From contig JANXLY010000105.1 of NCBI GenBank assembly GCA_025354885.1, positions 1-64,000 of the forward strand: 64,000 nt of DNA, in the 5' to 3' direction. The notes under the pieces were generated by a model. It worked only from the letters and a program-made list of their open reading frames with translations, had not been told where the DNA came from and ran no database searches. The position numbers and the translations under genes are program-made. The stretch comes from Acidobacteriota bacterium (lineage in GTDB: Bacteria > Acidobacteriota > Terriglobia > Bryobacterales > Bryobacteraceae). Shown one piece after another: positions 17,474-26,691 of this stretch (position 1 is the stretch's first letter; every line of letters begins with the position of its first letter).

Positions 17474-19372
17474 TTATGGAATCACAGTGGGAGCGCGAGT
17501 GACAATCCCCTTCGTCGCTTCTTCGAGGCTGACTGAGTTCACTTCCAGCAGTCGTCCGGACACGACATCCATACTATTCTTTGCCCGGCTGTAATTCGCC
17601 AGCGCTGTCACTTCGACGCCCTGTGAGGTTGCGAGGTCGCGCTGTGCCTGGATCACGAGAAAGATGGTCGAGCTGCCTAATGCGTACTTCTTCTGCTCGG
17701 CCTCAAGTGTCTGCTCCTGCAAGCGGCGGCTTTTTACTGCCGATTCGTGGCGCGCTCGGGCCTGCTGCAATCCGATCGCTGCATTCGTGATGTCCAGCCG
17801 GATCTGATTGATCTGGCGCTGTTCCTGCAATTCCTGCTGTCGCAATCGCAAAGTATCGTTTGCATAGTCGGCCTGTGCAGCTCGATTCCGCAGCGGAATA
17901 TTCAGGTTGAATCCGACGGCGTAATCGGGGAAGTTGCGCTTCGCCAGTTGTCCCAATGCAGTAAAGTAATCGCCAATAAAGAAAGGATCCACCTGTCGAA
18001 TCCGTCCCCCCGCGACTGGCAGATTACTGATGGCACCAGCAAGACCGTTGTTCGTCATGCTGGCAGTCGCATCGAGAGTTGGCAACAGTGCGCTCTTCGA
18101 GCCCTGGATGCCGATCTTCGTGTTGATGATGTTGAGCTTTGTCTGCTCCAGTTCCGGACGGTTGGTCAGTGCCTCCTGAACCAACTCGGTTACCGGTTTC
18201 AATTCCTCCGAAGTCGGAACACGGATCTGGTCTGTCGGGATAATGCGTGCATCGGCTACAGACGGGCTGGCGATACCACTGCGGCTCAACGAGTTCTTGA
18301 TGATCGCTTCCTGCTGCAGCAATTGAGTCTCACTCACCGTAAGATCCTGCTGTGTGCGGGCAACTTCAGCTTCAGCGCGGACAATTTCGATGGGTGCCAG
18401 TGTCCCGATTTCCACCTGCTTTTTATTGTCTTCATACAGCTTCTTTGCAAGATCCACAGCCTTCTGTTTTACCGTTACATCCTGGTTGAAGGAAACCAGA
18501 TCCCAGTAAAGGTTGATCGTCGCGCTCACCGTCGTGATCACTTGCAGCTTGAAGGTCAGGTCGGATACTTTCAGATTGTTGCGCGCGACCCGGATGTTGC
18601 GATTGTTGATCGCCTTGCCAAATCCCTGCAGCAAGCGCTGCGTCAATTGCAACTGCACGTTGCTGCGCGTAAACGGATTCAAGTCGCTATTGGGAGAGTT
18701 GGTTCCCGAGGAGGTACTGCCATAAGCCAGATTCATCGTTGTGCCGGTCAGAAATTGTTTCTGCAAAGATGTGTTGAACTGATCGGAATTCACAACCAGC
18801 GCTGAAATGCCGGTCACGAAGGAATTGGTTTGCGGGTTCGAGGCCTTCGAATGAAAATAGCTGGTCGCTAGCACAGGGTCCAGATTCGGAATTGCAGAAC
18901 CAGTTACCTGGAATACGGTACCCGTGGCGCTGCCGGTCCCTCCTCCTGCCGCTTGGCCGCCGTTACCAGTTCCAAAGCCGCCGGTGATAAGATTCACGGC
19001 AGAACTCGCACCCTGCGTCACCGCAGTTGAAACACCGCGGATCTGGCCACCGGCACTGGCACGGGCAAAGTCATAGCGAGCCAGTTCCGGGCCGTAACGC
19101 TGAATCTCGATGTCGATGTTGTTCTCTAAGGTCAAAGCAATCGAGTCCTGCAGGGAAAGATAGAGTTTTCCTGCACGCAGCAGCGCCTCAAGACGGTTCG
19201 AGTTGTTCATTCTGACGGAGTCAAAATCGCGCGGGCGATAGTTCTTGGTGAGCCAATAAGTATTCTTATCGAGGCTCGTGGTCAGTGGCGGTGCCTGTTG
19301 GGCAAAACCGGCAGTGGAGGTCAAAGTCAGCGATAGACAGAGAACGGCAAGGCTCTCGCGTAAAGTTTTCAT
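17474..19372 (-). CDS. TolC family outer-membrane efflux channel
   Basis: A 632-residue protein with a signal peptide (ending GFAQQA). Two OEP repeats of long coiled-coil helices are visible. The first (about residues 245-400) includes RVARNNLKVSDLTFKL and VKQKAVDLAKKLYEDNKKQVEIGTLAPIEIVRAEAEVA. The second (about 475-610) includes RNRAAQADYANDTLRLRQQELQEQ and KRRLQEQTLEAEQKKYALGSS-type sequence. An N-terminal extension of about 200 residues, with a Gly-rich stretch, is longer than in E. coli TolC. It is not next to an inner-membrane pump, so its partner is unknown; it resembles the second TolC-like protein at 42.0-43.7 kb. Confidence 0.88.
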   Translation of the reverse strand: MKTLRESLAVLCLSLTLTSTAGFAQQAPPLTTSLDKNTYWLTKNYRPRDFDSVRMNNSNRLEALLRAGKLYLSLQDSIALTLENNIDIEIQRYGPELARYDFARASAGGQIRGVSTAVTQGASSAVNLITGGFGTGNGGQAAGGGTGSATGTVFQVTGSAIPNLDPVLATSYFHSKASNPQTNSFVTGISALVVNSDQFNTSLQKQFLTGTTMNLAYGSTSSGTNSPNSDLNPFTRSNVQLQLTQRLLQGFGKAINNRNIRVARNNLKVSDLTFKLQVITTVSATINLYWDLVSFNQDVTVKQKAVDLAKKLYEDNKKQVEIGTLAPIEIVRAEAEVARTQQDLTVSETQLLQQEAIIKNSLSRSGIASPSVADARIIPTDQIRVPTSEELKPVTELVQEALTNRPELEQTKLNIINTKIGIQGSKSALLPTLDATASMTNNGLAGAISNLPVAGGRIRQVDPFFIGDYFTALGQLAKRNFPDYAVGFNLNIPLRNRAAQADYANDTLRLRQQELQEQRQINQIRLDITNAAIGLQQARARHESAVKSRRLQEQTLEAEQKKYALGSSTIFLVIQAQRDLATSQGVEVTALANYSRAKNSMDVVSGRLLEVNSVSLEEATKGIVTRAPTVIP

Positions 19373-19489
19373 GAGTAAATTCCGGGCTAAAAGTGCTGGA
19401 AGTAAAAACGAGACAACAGAGTGGTTTGTTCCCAGCGATTTTGGAAGCTTTCCTTATCCTAACCCGAGAGCGCTATTCTGTGAAGAAAG

Positions 19490-20071
19490 ATGAATGATTC
19501 TAACGCCACAACTTTAGCGGCATTGCGCGAAACTGGCGCTTACCTCAGCGGTCACTTTCGCCTGACCAGCGGTCTGCACAGCCCTGAATACCTGCAATGC
19601 GCCAGGGTGTTGCAATATCCCCAGCATGCCGAACGCTTCGGCCACGAGATGCGCACCGCCCTCAATGACCTCGAAATCGATGTCGTCTGTGCCCCGGCTA
19701 TGGGTGGCCTGATCATTGGTCACGAAGTGGCCCGCGCCTTTGGTGTGCGTTTTATCTTCACCGAACGCGATGGGGAAGGGAAGATGACCCTTCGCCGTGG
19801 CTTCGCCCTCGAACCCGGTGAGCGCGTCCTGATTGTCGAAGACGTCATCACCACCGGCGGCAGCACCCGCGAAGTGGTGCAATTGCTCCAGGCTGCCGGA
19901 GCCAGGGTTCTCGCTGCTGCTTCAATCATCGACCGCAGCGGCGGCAGTGCCGACGTCGGCGTGCCCCGCATCGCACTCGCCACTCTGCACGTTACCGCCT
20001 ACGAAGCGGCGGTTTGCCCGATGTGCGCACAGGGTCTGCCTGTGGTAAAGCCTGGCTCCCGTCCCTCCTGA
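19490..20071 (+). CDS. pyrE: Orotate phosphoribosyltransferase
   Basis: Joins orotate and PRPP to make OMP in pyrimidine synthesis. The 193-residue protein has the PRPP-binding signature VLIVEDVITTGGST (113-126) and an N-terminal SGHFRLTSGLHSPEYLQC segment of the bacterial PyrE type. The start ATG at 19490 follows GAAGAAAG. It is the first of three closely spaced genes with truA and a fabH-like gene. Confidence 0.93.
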   Translation: MNDSNATTLAALRETGAYLSGHFRLTSGLHSPEYLQCARVLQYPQHAERFGHEMRTALNDLEIDVVCAPAMGGLIIGHEVARAFGVRFIFTERDGEGKMTLRRGFALEPGERVLIVEDVITTGGSTREVVQLLQAAGARVLAAASIIDRSGGSADVGVPRIALATLHVTAYEAAVCPMCAQGLPVVKPGSRPS

Positions 20072-20074
20072 GCC

Positions 20075-20824
20075 ATGCGTCGTCTGAGCATCCTCGTCAG
20101 CTACGACGGCACCGCTTATCACGGCTGGCAAGTCCAGCCCGGCCTCCCTACCATCGAGACTGAGATCGAGAAGGCGCTAAAGCAGCTGGAAGGCAAGCCC
20201 GTCCACATTGTGGGCAGCGGTCGTACCGATGCTGGTGTTCACGCCCTCGCCGTCTGTGCTGCCTTCTCTCTCGAAAGCCCCATCCCCGAGGCCAATCTCC
20301 GCAAAGCCCTCAACAATCTTCTTCCCCACGACATCCGTATCAATGAAGTCCGAGAGCGCCATGCCAGCTTCCACCCCCGCTATGATGCCATCGCAAAAAC
20401 TTACGAATACCGCATCTGGCGCGAAGAGATTTGCCCCCCCTTTCTGCGCCGCTACCTGCATCACCATCCCTACCCGCTCGATGAAGCCGCCATGTCCGAT
20501 GCCGCAACGCGATTCCTCGGAGAACATGACTTCACCGCTTTCGCCAGTGCCGATCATGCAAGCAAGGCAGACCGTTCCAAGGTCCGAACCATCTACGACA
20601 GTCGTCTCTGGCGGCACGAGGAAACTCTCATTTTCCGAATCCGGGGAAGCGGCTTTCTCAAACACATGGTGCGCAATATGACCGGCTTTCTGCTTGAGGT
20701 CGGTAAGGGCAACGCAGCCCCCTCTGATCTCGATATCCTCCTGCTCGGCGGCGATGCCAAGGTCGCCCACTCCGCCCCCTCCCAGGGGCTTACCCAAATC
20801 AGCGTCGAATATCCGGTATCCTGA
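20075..20824 (+). CDS. truA: tRNA pseudouridine(38-40) synthase TruA
   Basis: Converts uridines 38-40 in tRNA anticodon arms to pseudouridine. The 249-residue protein has the catalytic aspartate in GSGRTDAGVHA (Asp52), the N-terminal VSYDGTAYHGWQVQ, and the C-terminal FLKHMVRNMTGFLLEVG motif. The length is normal. It starts three bases after the pyrE stop. Confidence 0.96.
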   Translation: MRRLSILVSYDGTAYHGWQVQPGLPTIETEIEKALKQLEGKPVHIVGSGRTDAGVHALAVCAAFSLESPIPEANLRKALNNLLPHDIRINEVRERHASFHPRYDAIAKTYEYRIWREEICPPFLRRYLHHHPYPLDEAAMSDAATRFLGEHDFTAFASADHASKADRSKVRTIYDSRLWRHEETLIFRIRGSGFLKHMVRNMTGFLLEVGKGNAAPSDLDILLLGGDAKVAHSAPSQGLTQISVEYPVS

Positions 20825-20827
20825 AAT

Positions 20828-21829
20828 TTGCAGATTTCAGAAGCTTTAACAAATTTCCGCTTCCGCATAGCCGGTTGCGGAGCCGCTCTCCCTAGCGTTG
20901 CCTTGACGAATGAAACCCTTGCCGGCGAGCTGGGCGTGGAGGAAGGCTGGATCATGGCCCGTTGTGGCATTGAGCAGCGCTTCCAGTCCAACCTTGAGGA
21001 AACAACCCTCAGCCTCGCCGTTGCCGCCTCTCGCAAGGCTCTGGAGTTTGACCCCAGCCCCGACCCCGACCTGCTTCTCTGCGCTACCTTCACTCCCCAG
21101 TACATGCTCTGCCCCACGGCCCCCGCTATCGCTCGCGAGCTTGGCCTGCCCCCCATCGGAGCCTTCGACATCAATGCCGCCTGCAGTGGCGCAGCCATCG
21201 GCTTCCTCACTTCGATCAATTTCCTCGCCACCGGCTTTGCCCGTCGCGTCCTGCTCGTCTGCAGCGATACTCCTACCAAATATCTGAAACAGACAGACCG
21301 CAACACCCGCATCCTCATGGGCGACGGCGCTGCGGCCATCGTTCTCGAAACGAATGACAAATGCCAAAGCCACATCCTCAGCTGGCTCTGGGGCAGCGAT
21401 GGTTCCGGCAACATGATGTTCCATGTTCCTGGTGGCGGCAGTGCTTTGCCTCCTGCTTCACTCAATGGCACGGACGGTGAAATGACGGTCTCCATGGATG
21501 GCCGCAGCCTGTTCCGCTTCGCAGTCGAAAAGGGTTCTGAAGCGATCGCCTCGCTCATCGAAAAAGCCAAACTCCAGGTGGGTGATGTCGATTGGGTGAT
21601 CGTTCATCAGGCCAACCAGCGTATCATCCAGGCTCTGATTGATCGCAGTGGCATCGGTCAGGACCGCTGGATTTCAAACATCGGCGGCGTCGGCAACACT
21701 GTTGCTGCTTCGATTCCCCTCGCACTCGCACATGGCATGGAACAGGGTGTCTTCCAGCAGGGCCACAAGGTTCTCGTACTTGGCTTCGGTGCCGGCCTCA
21801 CTTGGGCTGGCTTCCTCATGCAGTGGTAG
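20828..21829 (+). CDS. FabH-like 3-oxoacyl-ACP synthase III
   Basis: A 333-residue thiolase-fold condensing enzyme that starts fatty-acid chains from acetyl-CoA and malonyl-ACP. The triad is visible: Cys119 in INAACSG, His260 in VIVHQANQR and Asn290 in SNIGGVGNT. The first codon is TTG, three bases after the truA stop; no better start is evident, because the conserved N-terminal FRIAGCGAALP begins only a few residues later. With no other fab genes near, it could be a specialised KAS III rather than the main FabH, so I leave the symbol blank. Confidence 0.88.
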   Translation: MQISEALTNFRFRIAGCGAALPSVALTNETLAGELGVEEGWIMARCGIEQRFQSNLEETTLSLAVAASRKALEFDPSPDPDLLLCATFTPQYMLCPTAPAIARELGLPPIGAFDINAACSGAAIGFLTSINFLATGFARRVLLVCSDTPTKYLKQTDRNTRILMGDGAAAIVLETNDKCQSHILSWLWGSDGSGNMMFHVPGGGSALPPASLNGTDGEMTVSMDGRSLFRFAVEKGSEAIASLIEKAKLQVGDVDWVIVHQANQRIIQALIDRSGIGQDRWISNIGGVGNTVAASIPLALAHGMEQGVFQQGHKVLVLGFGAGLTWAGFLMQW

Positions 21830-22285
21830 CTATTCGATCTTGCCGCTGTCGCCCGTGTGGTGATCGCTAATCTGGAATTTCAGAAATTTGTAGATCGCCT
21901 CCAGCGACTCTTTGTCTTTCGTGACGATCCGCACTCTCGCCCCCTTTGGCAGCTCTTCGAACTGGTAAGTGATCTTGTCCTTGCGCAACTTCATCGTTGG
22001 CACTCCGGGCGGATTCTGATCATGAATCATCATCGGCGCACTGAAATCACCCGCTGCGAATTTCTTCGCGATATGTCCAAGGTGCTGCCGGATCATGTCT
22101 CGGTTTACCTCATCGCTGCTCTCGTTCGCTTCCACTTCAATTGCGCCGCCATCCGCGTGTAGCCGAAAATGATGAGTTGTTTTGTCATGCGGAAATCCCA
22201 TCACCATGTCGCCACGCTTTTCTACGTCGTGAGCATGGTCCTGCCCGGCAAATACCAAGGCCGCCCAAAGAAATATGGATGTCAT
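21830..22285 (-). CDS. Conserved secreted protein of unknown function
   Basis: A 151-residue protein with a short signal peptide (MTSIFLWAALVFAGQ). The body is rich in His and charged residues: GDMVMGFPHDKTTHHFRL, then GGAIEVEAN, MIRQHLGHIAKKFAAGDFSAPMMIH and a final QISDHHTGDSGK. The pattern is reminiscent of an uncharacterised protein family in Acidobacteria and Bacteroidetes, but I cannot name a domain. The clustered His residues could bind metal; this is inference. Its stop abuts the stop of the convergent fabH-like gene. Confidence 0.7.
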   Translation of the reverse strand: MTSIFLWAALVFAGQDHAHDVEKRGDMVMGFPHDKTTHHFRLHADGGAIEVEANESSDEVNRDMIRQHLGHIAKKFAAGDFSAPMMIHDQNPPGVPTMKLRKDKITYQFEELPKGARVRIVTKDKESLEAIYKFLKFQISDHHTGDSGKIE

Positions 22286-22329
22286 ATTTTGGATAGACGA
22301 TGCAGCTCGCGATATGATTCTGTCAGCTT

Positions 22330-23313
22330 ATGAGAATCTTTGCCTTTTTCGCGATTGCCCTCGCCACCTTTGCGCAAGCCCCTACACCCCAGGGCCCGAA
22401 CACCGACGCTTATTACAAACTCGGTCCAGACTCGATGCCGCAGGACGGTGTTCCCAAAGGCAAAATCCTCGGCCCATTCACGCTACCGAGCCAAGCCTAT
22501 CCGGCCACCCAACACACTTACTGGGTCTATGTCCCTGCCCAGTACGATGCCGCCACTCCGGCCAGCCTGATGATCTTTCAGGATGGTCAAGCCTACATGA
22601 ACCCCGAAGGCGACGTGCGCGCGCAAAACGTGATGGACAACCTGATCTACCGCCGCGAGATCCCGGTCATGATTGGCATCTTCATCAACCCGGGCCGCAC
22701 CCCTGAGCAACCGGAACCAAATGCCAAGGAATGGGGAGATCGCACCACGAACCGACCCACTGAATACAACACGCTCAATGACAAGTACGCCCGCGTGATT
22801 GTCGATGAACTTATGCCGGTTCTTTACAAGGAATACAACATCTCGAAAGACCGCAACGACCATGGCATTGGTGGCGCAAGCTCTGGCGCCATCGCCGCCT
22901 TCACAGTTGCCTGGGAACGGCCGGAGCACTTCAGCAAGGTCTTGAGTATTGTCGGTAGTTTTACCAACATTCGCGGCGGCCACATGTATTCCGAGATCGT
23001 TGCCAAGTCGGAGAAAAAGCCCATCCGCGTATTTTTACAGGATGGCCGCAACGACAACCGTGGCCAGCGTCCGGGCGGCGAATATGACGAAAAGCGCGAC
23101 TGGTTCGCCAACAACGTCAAGCTGATGAAAGCTCTTACGGCGAAGGGTTACGACGTGAACTATTCGTGGGGAATTGGCAAGCATGGCCAGAAGCAGGGTG
23201 GCACGATGGTGCCCGAGATGATGCGCTGGCTCTGGCGCGACGCCCCGGTCTCAACCGATGTGAATAACATGGTCGAGCGCAGTTTCAGGGAAGCCGCTCC
23301 GGCCAAGCCCTGA
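22330..23313 (+). CDS. Secreted esterase of the enterochelin-esterase-like family
   Basis: A 327-residue alpha/beta-hydrolase with a signal peptide ([17 protein letters not shown]). The N-terminal [26 protein letters not shown] is the usual start of the Fes-like domain. The nucleophile elbow is GGASSGAI (G-x-S-x-G, about residue 181-186). A late GKHGQK probably provides the catalytic His. Family members cleave esters such as siderophore or carbohydrate esters; the substrate here cannot be read. It appears to be a single-gene unit. Confidence 0.85.
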   Translation: MRIFAFFAIALATFAQAPTPQGPNTDAYYKLGPDSMPQDGVPKGKILGPFTLPSQAYPATQHTYWVYVPAQYDAATPASLMIFQDGQAYMNPEGDVRAQNVMDNLIYRREIPVMIGIFINPGRTPEQPEPNAKEWGDRTTNRPTEYNTLNDKYARVIVDELMPVLYKEYNISKDRNDHGIGGASSGAIAAFTVAWERPEHFSKVLSIVGSFTNIRGGHMYSEIVAKSEKKPIRVFLQDGRNDNRGQRPGGEYDEKRDWFANNVKLMKALTAKGYDVNYSWGIGKHGQKQGGTMVPEMMRWLWRDAPVSTDVNNMVERSFREAAPAKP

Positions 23314-23405
23314 CTCGTTCTGCCAGATCATTCTTAAGGCCGGCTACTTCATTACAAATTAGCGCGCGCCTGTTTAAGTCTCGTGCGATCACCCGCGTTG
23401 GCAAT

Positions 23406-24164
23406 TTGCGAACCTTCAATGCAGTCCTGATCAGCAAACCGCAATACGCTCGTCGCGGAAAAGGGAGCCTCGATTCCAATCAAGACGATCAAGACGCTAG
23501 AATCAAGTTCGCGGAACAGCAAGCTAAGGAATTTGAGATCCGCGATGCTTTTTTTGAAGTAAAGCAGACCTATACTTCGAACTGGGTCGACCGTTGGGTA
23601 ATGCCCAATCCATTTGTTGCCCCCCTCTCTCGCGAACTGGCTCAGTATGGTGTGACCCTGGCTGATTTTTCGTTCTCTCCTGAGGCGAAAAATTTGTCTG
23701 AGACCTCACTCACCATCTCGATTCCGTCGATTTCGTCAGCGGTGGTTCTCGGGCTGCATCAGGTTCTTTATCTGGCAAAGGAACCAACTTGGCAGATGGC
23801 TCCGAACTTGGTCGAAATATTCCAGTTGATTTCCAACGCAGTTGTGCGTGTTGCTGGTTGTGTACCCGCCTCCCAATCATCCTCTCTGGCCTTCCATTTG
23901 TTATCTGGCGAACTGGATCTTGGTGCCGCTACCCAGCAATGGGTCCATCCAGACAGGATCGGCCAATGGGATTTCTGCGGACTCTCTCTCCACCGGCAGG
24001 ATACATCGTTGATTTTGGATCAGTCTTCGCGGCATCCTGCTGCGGCATTTTTCAAGCTCCAGCGTACCTTTGCGGGCGAGGTTGGTTTTGCCGATATTGC
24101 CCTTAACATTATGAAAGATGAACTGGCCGCCTTGAATCTGCTAGGCATTTCCGAAGTACCATAA
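23406..24164 (+). CDS. Unknown protein, first gene of a retropepsin module
   Basis: About 252 residues if read from a TTG codon. The start is uncertain, because the first 40 codons look non-coding and the convincing part begins near EIRDAFFEVKQTYTSNWVD. No signal peptide or transmembrane segment is visible. The C-terminal half (WDFCGLSLHRQDTSLILD, then FKLQRTFAGEVGFADIALNIM) recalls TIGR04255-type proteins, but only faintly. It lies eight bases ahead of a DUF5678-like gene and likely shares its transcript. Confidence 0.65.
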   Translation: MRTFNAVLISKPQYARRGKGSLDSNQDDQDARIKFAEQQAKEFEIRDAFFEVKQTYTSNWVDRWVMPNPFVAPLSRELAQYGVTLADFSFSPEAKNLSETSLTISIPSISSAVVLGLHQVLYLAKEPTWQMAPNLVEIFQLISNAVVRVAGCVPASQSSSLAFHLLSGELDLGAATQQWVHPDRIGQWDFCGLSLHRQDTSLILDQSSRHPAAAFFKLQRTFAGEVGFADIALNIMKDELAALNLLGISEVP

Positions 24165-24172
24165 GGCTAGCA

Positions 24173-24631
24173 ATGGTTATCGGAAACTCAGCGCTCGATC
24201 TCTACTTGGCAGTGGGACAATCTTTTCCTCATGCCGATGATCGTGTGCGTAATCAACAACCAAAGTTTTCACCAGCCGTTGATTGGGATTCTCTCAAGGA
24301 ATCCTTACTTGAGCAGAATCCTCCTAAATTTCCTCCTGCTTCCTCCCTCTATTCGGGATTTGCTGTTGCCCAGATGCGCCGCGAAAAGACAATCTCAATC
24401 TTGGAGCAAATGAGTTCACAATTTTGGGAGCGCACGCGACAGCAGAAGCAAGCAAAATGGCTCCGGGATAATCGTGCCCGATACGCAGGGTTGTGGATCG
24501 CTATTGAAGGCGATGAACTGCTCGCAGCGGGACCACTGGCCAAAGATGTCTTTACTCAGGTCGCCCATCGGGCCGATCCCCCTTTAGTGATGCAGATCGA
24601 ATCGGCCACCTCGCCATTCGCGGGCTGGTAG
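24173..24631 (+). CDS. DUF5678-like protein
   Basis: A 152-residue cytoplasmic protein. The C-terminal 45 residues (YAGLWIAIEGDELLAAGPLA, then KDVFTQVA and ADPPLVMQIES) fit the small DUF5678 domain, of unknown function. The N-terminal 100 residues contain a charged helical stretch (MRREKTISILEQMSSQFWERTR). The next gene, a retropepsin-like protease, begins three bases after the stop. As I recall, DUF5678 genes are often found beside such proteases, which suggests a functional pair. Confidence 0.72.
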   Translation: MVIGNSALDLYLAVGQSFPHADDRVRNQQPKFSPAVDWDSLKESLLEQNPPKFPPASSLYSGFAVAQMRREKTISILEQMSSQFWERTRQQKQAKWLRDNRARYAGLWIAIEGDELLAAGPLAKDVFTQVAHRADPPLVMQIESATSPFAGW

Positions 24632-24634
24632 CTG

Positions 24635-25051
24635 ATGGATCTGGTGTTTCCAGCCAAATCACGCTATATCTATCCCACTGCCACTAGAGACATCGGTATC
24701 GAGATCCCGGTAACGCTTTTCGCTTCCACGCAGCGTTCGGTGCGTTTGCAGTCCAAGCTCGACACCGGAGCATCATTCTGCATCTTCCAGCGCGAATATG
24801 CCGAACAACTGGGCTTGGAGGTGGAATCTGGCATTCCTATGACGCTTGAAACCGTCACAGGGTCATTCCAGGCATTCGGCCACTCTCTGAGGCTACAGTG
24901 CTTTGGCCATGAGATTGAATCAGTGGTCTACTTTGCGGCGACTCTGAATTTTCCACGCAATGTCTTGGGTCGCACCGGTTGGCTGGATCGCTTTCGACTC
25001 GGATTAGTCGACTATGAGTCCGCCCTGTATTTGAGTCCTTACAACGAATGA
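24635..25051 (+). CDS. Retropepsin-like aspartic protease
   Basis: A 138-residue cytoplasmic protein with the single aspartic protease motif DTGASF (Asp43) inside RLQSKLDTGASFCIF. A hydrophobic-hydrophobic-Gly segment, NVLGRTGWLDRFRLGLVDYE, follows at about residues 107-127, as in bacterial retropepsin-like proteins, which work as dimers. Its substrate is unknown. It is the last gene of the three-gene set; nothing recognisable follows for about 300 bases. Confidence 0.82.
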   Translation: MDLVFPAKSRYIYPTATRDIGIEIPVTLFASTQRSVRLQSKLDTGASFCIFQREYAEQLGLEVESGIPMTLETVTGSFQAFGHSLRLQCFGHEIESVVYFAATLNFPRNVLGRTGWLDRFRLGLVDYESALYLSPYNE

Positions 25052-25346
25052 ACTTGAGGAGTTTCTCCTGCCAACCGAAGAATGATTTCCTTCAGCTTCG
25101 ATGAAGCAATTCCCTGCCAGACGTCTTCTCAATGGAAAGGATCCACGCTCAATCCCTGAGAATCGATACCACAAGCTGACATCGCGTTGCCTGCTGATTC
25201 GCCGTCTCGAATTCTGGTCTCAACCGGAATGTAGCCCCCCGGCGATTTGCCAAATCATCTATGTACGATGAGTTCTGCACAGCGTCTCCCCCATCGACAC
25301 ACAGGCCTCGGGCACAGTGAAGGGAATCAAAGACCTCGGCATTGGT
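25052..25346. other. Intergenic stretch, nothing recognised
   Basis: No coding frame, hairpin terminator or repeat was recognised here. It separates the plus-strand protease module from the minus-strand hemerythrin gene, whose stop lies at 25347. Confidence 0.5.
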
Positions 25347-25904
25347 CTAAAGCGCAGGCTTCAGCCCTCGTCGCAAAGCCATTTCCATCCCAATCGCTTT
25401 GCGTTCTGGCGCTGAGAGAACGGCTTCGGCAAGAGGGAACACCTCACCTTCCTCCACCGCGATGTGACCACGATAGAGTTCCGAAACTTCTTCCAGCAAA
25501 CTCGAGAGCAGCGATGCTTGTTCTGGTGTAAGGCTGCCGGCTTCAAGCCACAAACCTCCCAGGCGCTCCACTTCGTCGTGTGCTTTCTCGGCGCAGGCGT
25601 GATCTTCTTCGAGCTGATCCAACTTCGAATGCAATGCCTGCAGCTCCGGAAGCTTCATGCCGCGCAAGCGCGGGAAGAGGCTCTCCTCTTCGTCGGCGCT
25701 ATGTTTCGGCGCAGCTTCACGGAAATATTTCAAGGCAGTCTCAAAGGCCGTGCGCTGTTCGTCTGAAAGCGGGTTGCCGCAGACCTCGGCGGTAACCCGC
25801 ACCAGTATGGAAAGAAAGCGTTCGATGCGGCGATGGCAATCGCCAAGCAGACCGATCGGGTCCTCAAAGGTACTCTCGGGTTTTGCTCCAATTAAGACCG
25901 GCAT
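25347..25904 (-). CDS. Hemerythrin-like (HHE) cation-binding protein
   Basis: A 185-residue four-helix di-iron protein. The ligand pattern is visible in order: HRRIERFL (helix 1), HSADEEESLFPRL (helix 2, H...E), LEEDHACAEKAH (helix 3) and HIAVEEGEVFPLAE (helix 4, H...E). Family members bind oxygen or nitric oxide or sense them. It lies 23 bases downstream of a RIC-type gene, so both probably respond to the same stress. Confidence 0.9.
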   Translation of the reverse strand: MPVLIGAKPESTFEDPIGLLGDCHRRIERFLSILVRVTAEVCGNPLSDEQRTAFETALKYFREAAPKHSADEEESLFPRLRGMKLPELQALHSKLDQLEEDHACAEKAHDEVERLGGLWLEAGSLTPEQASLLSSLLEEVSELYRGHIAVEEGEVFPLAEAVLSAPERKAIGMEMALRRGLKPAL

Positions 25905-25927
25905 GTTGCTCCTCTGCGATGCAAATA

Positions 25928-26638
25928 CTATCGTCCCTCCAGTGCGATCGCGCGCGGAAAGAGAATGTTGTTCTCAAGGTGGATGTGAACATGCAAATCT
26001 GCTTCGAGCGCCTGCAGTCCTGCATAGAGAGCCTGCACCGTACGACAGGCATACGGCGGCAGTTCGTAATCGCGGGTCAACTCACGAATCTTACCCAGTG
26101 CATCCCCTGCGCTGGCGTGCTCATGCTCCATCATCGCAATCGGGTTGGCGATCGATCCGAAGGGTACAGCCGGCATGGGATGACCCTGCGCCGCTGCAGC
26201 ACCGTATCTTTCGATGAAGGGAAACAGAATAGTCTCTTCTTTGTTCATATGCAATTCCATCTCTGCGCGCAAGGCGCAAAACACCTCGGCCATAGGACGT
26301 AGCGTCTCCGGGTCGCGAGTGCCATGAACGGCGAGCACCTTGTCCACACGGCTCCCCAACGCTGGCAGTTCGAGCTTAAGGTACTCGTGATGAGTCGCGA
26401 CAATGTGCCTTACTAGTTCACCAAGCGGCGCAGTCTGCCAGTCCTTCACTTGTGCACCGCTCGCCTCCGCCCCTTCGATCTCCTTGAGAACGGAATCGGG
26501 ATCGAGGCCTTTCGCGAGGCACGCCTCGTCGAACGATTGCTTCCCGCCGCAGCAATAGTCGAGGCCATGATTTTCAAGTGTGCGCACAGCATTGAGCGAT
26601 ACGGCGGCCACATCGGCCAGGGTTTTGGTGATTGTCAT
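25928..26638 (-). CDS. Iron-sulfur cluster repair di-iron protein (RIC/ScdA/YtfE type)
   Basis: A 236-residue protein that helps repair Fe-S clusters after nitrosative or oxidative damage. The N-terminal DUF542 domain has ENHGLDYCCGGKQSFDEAC. The hemerythrin part shows HHEYLKLELP, HMNKEETILFPF, EHEHASAGDALG and HIHLENNILFPRA as the di-iron ligands. I chose the ATG at 26638 (MTITKTLADVAA), because the DUF542 domain begins there; an in-frame start nine codons upstream also exists. A short palindrome lies upstream. Confidence 0.93.
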   Translation of the reverse strand: MTITKTLADVAAVSLNAVRTLENHGLDYCCGGKQSFDEACLAKGLDPDSVLKEIEGAEASGAQVKDWQTAPLGELVRHIVATHHEYLKLELPALGSRVDKVLAVHGTRDPETLRPMAEVFCALRAEMELHMNKEETILFPFIERYGAAAAQGHPMPAVPFGSIANPIAMMEHEHASAGDALGKIRELTRDYELPPYACRTVQALYAGLQALEADLHVHIHLENNILFPRAIALEGR

Positions 26639-26691
26639 CAGATGTATCCAACTTTCAGACACCATCTTGAGCCGAATGACAGAACGAGTCA

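Noticed and set aside
17747-18805. 352-codon plus-strand frame inside the TolC-like gene
   Set aside because: Shadow frame of a coiled-coil coding region with no recognisable motif.
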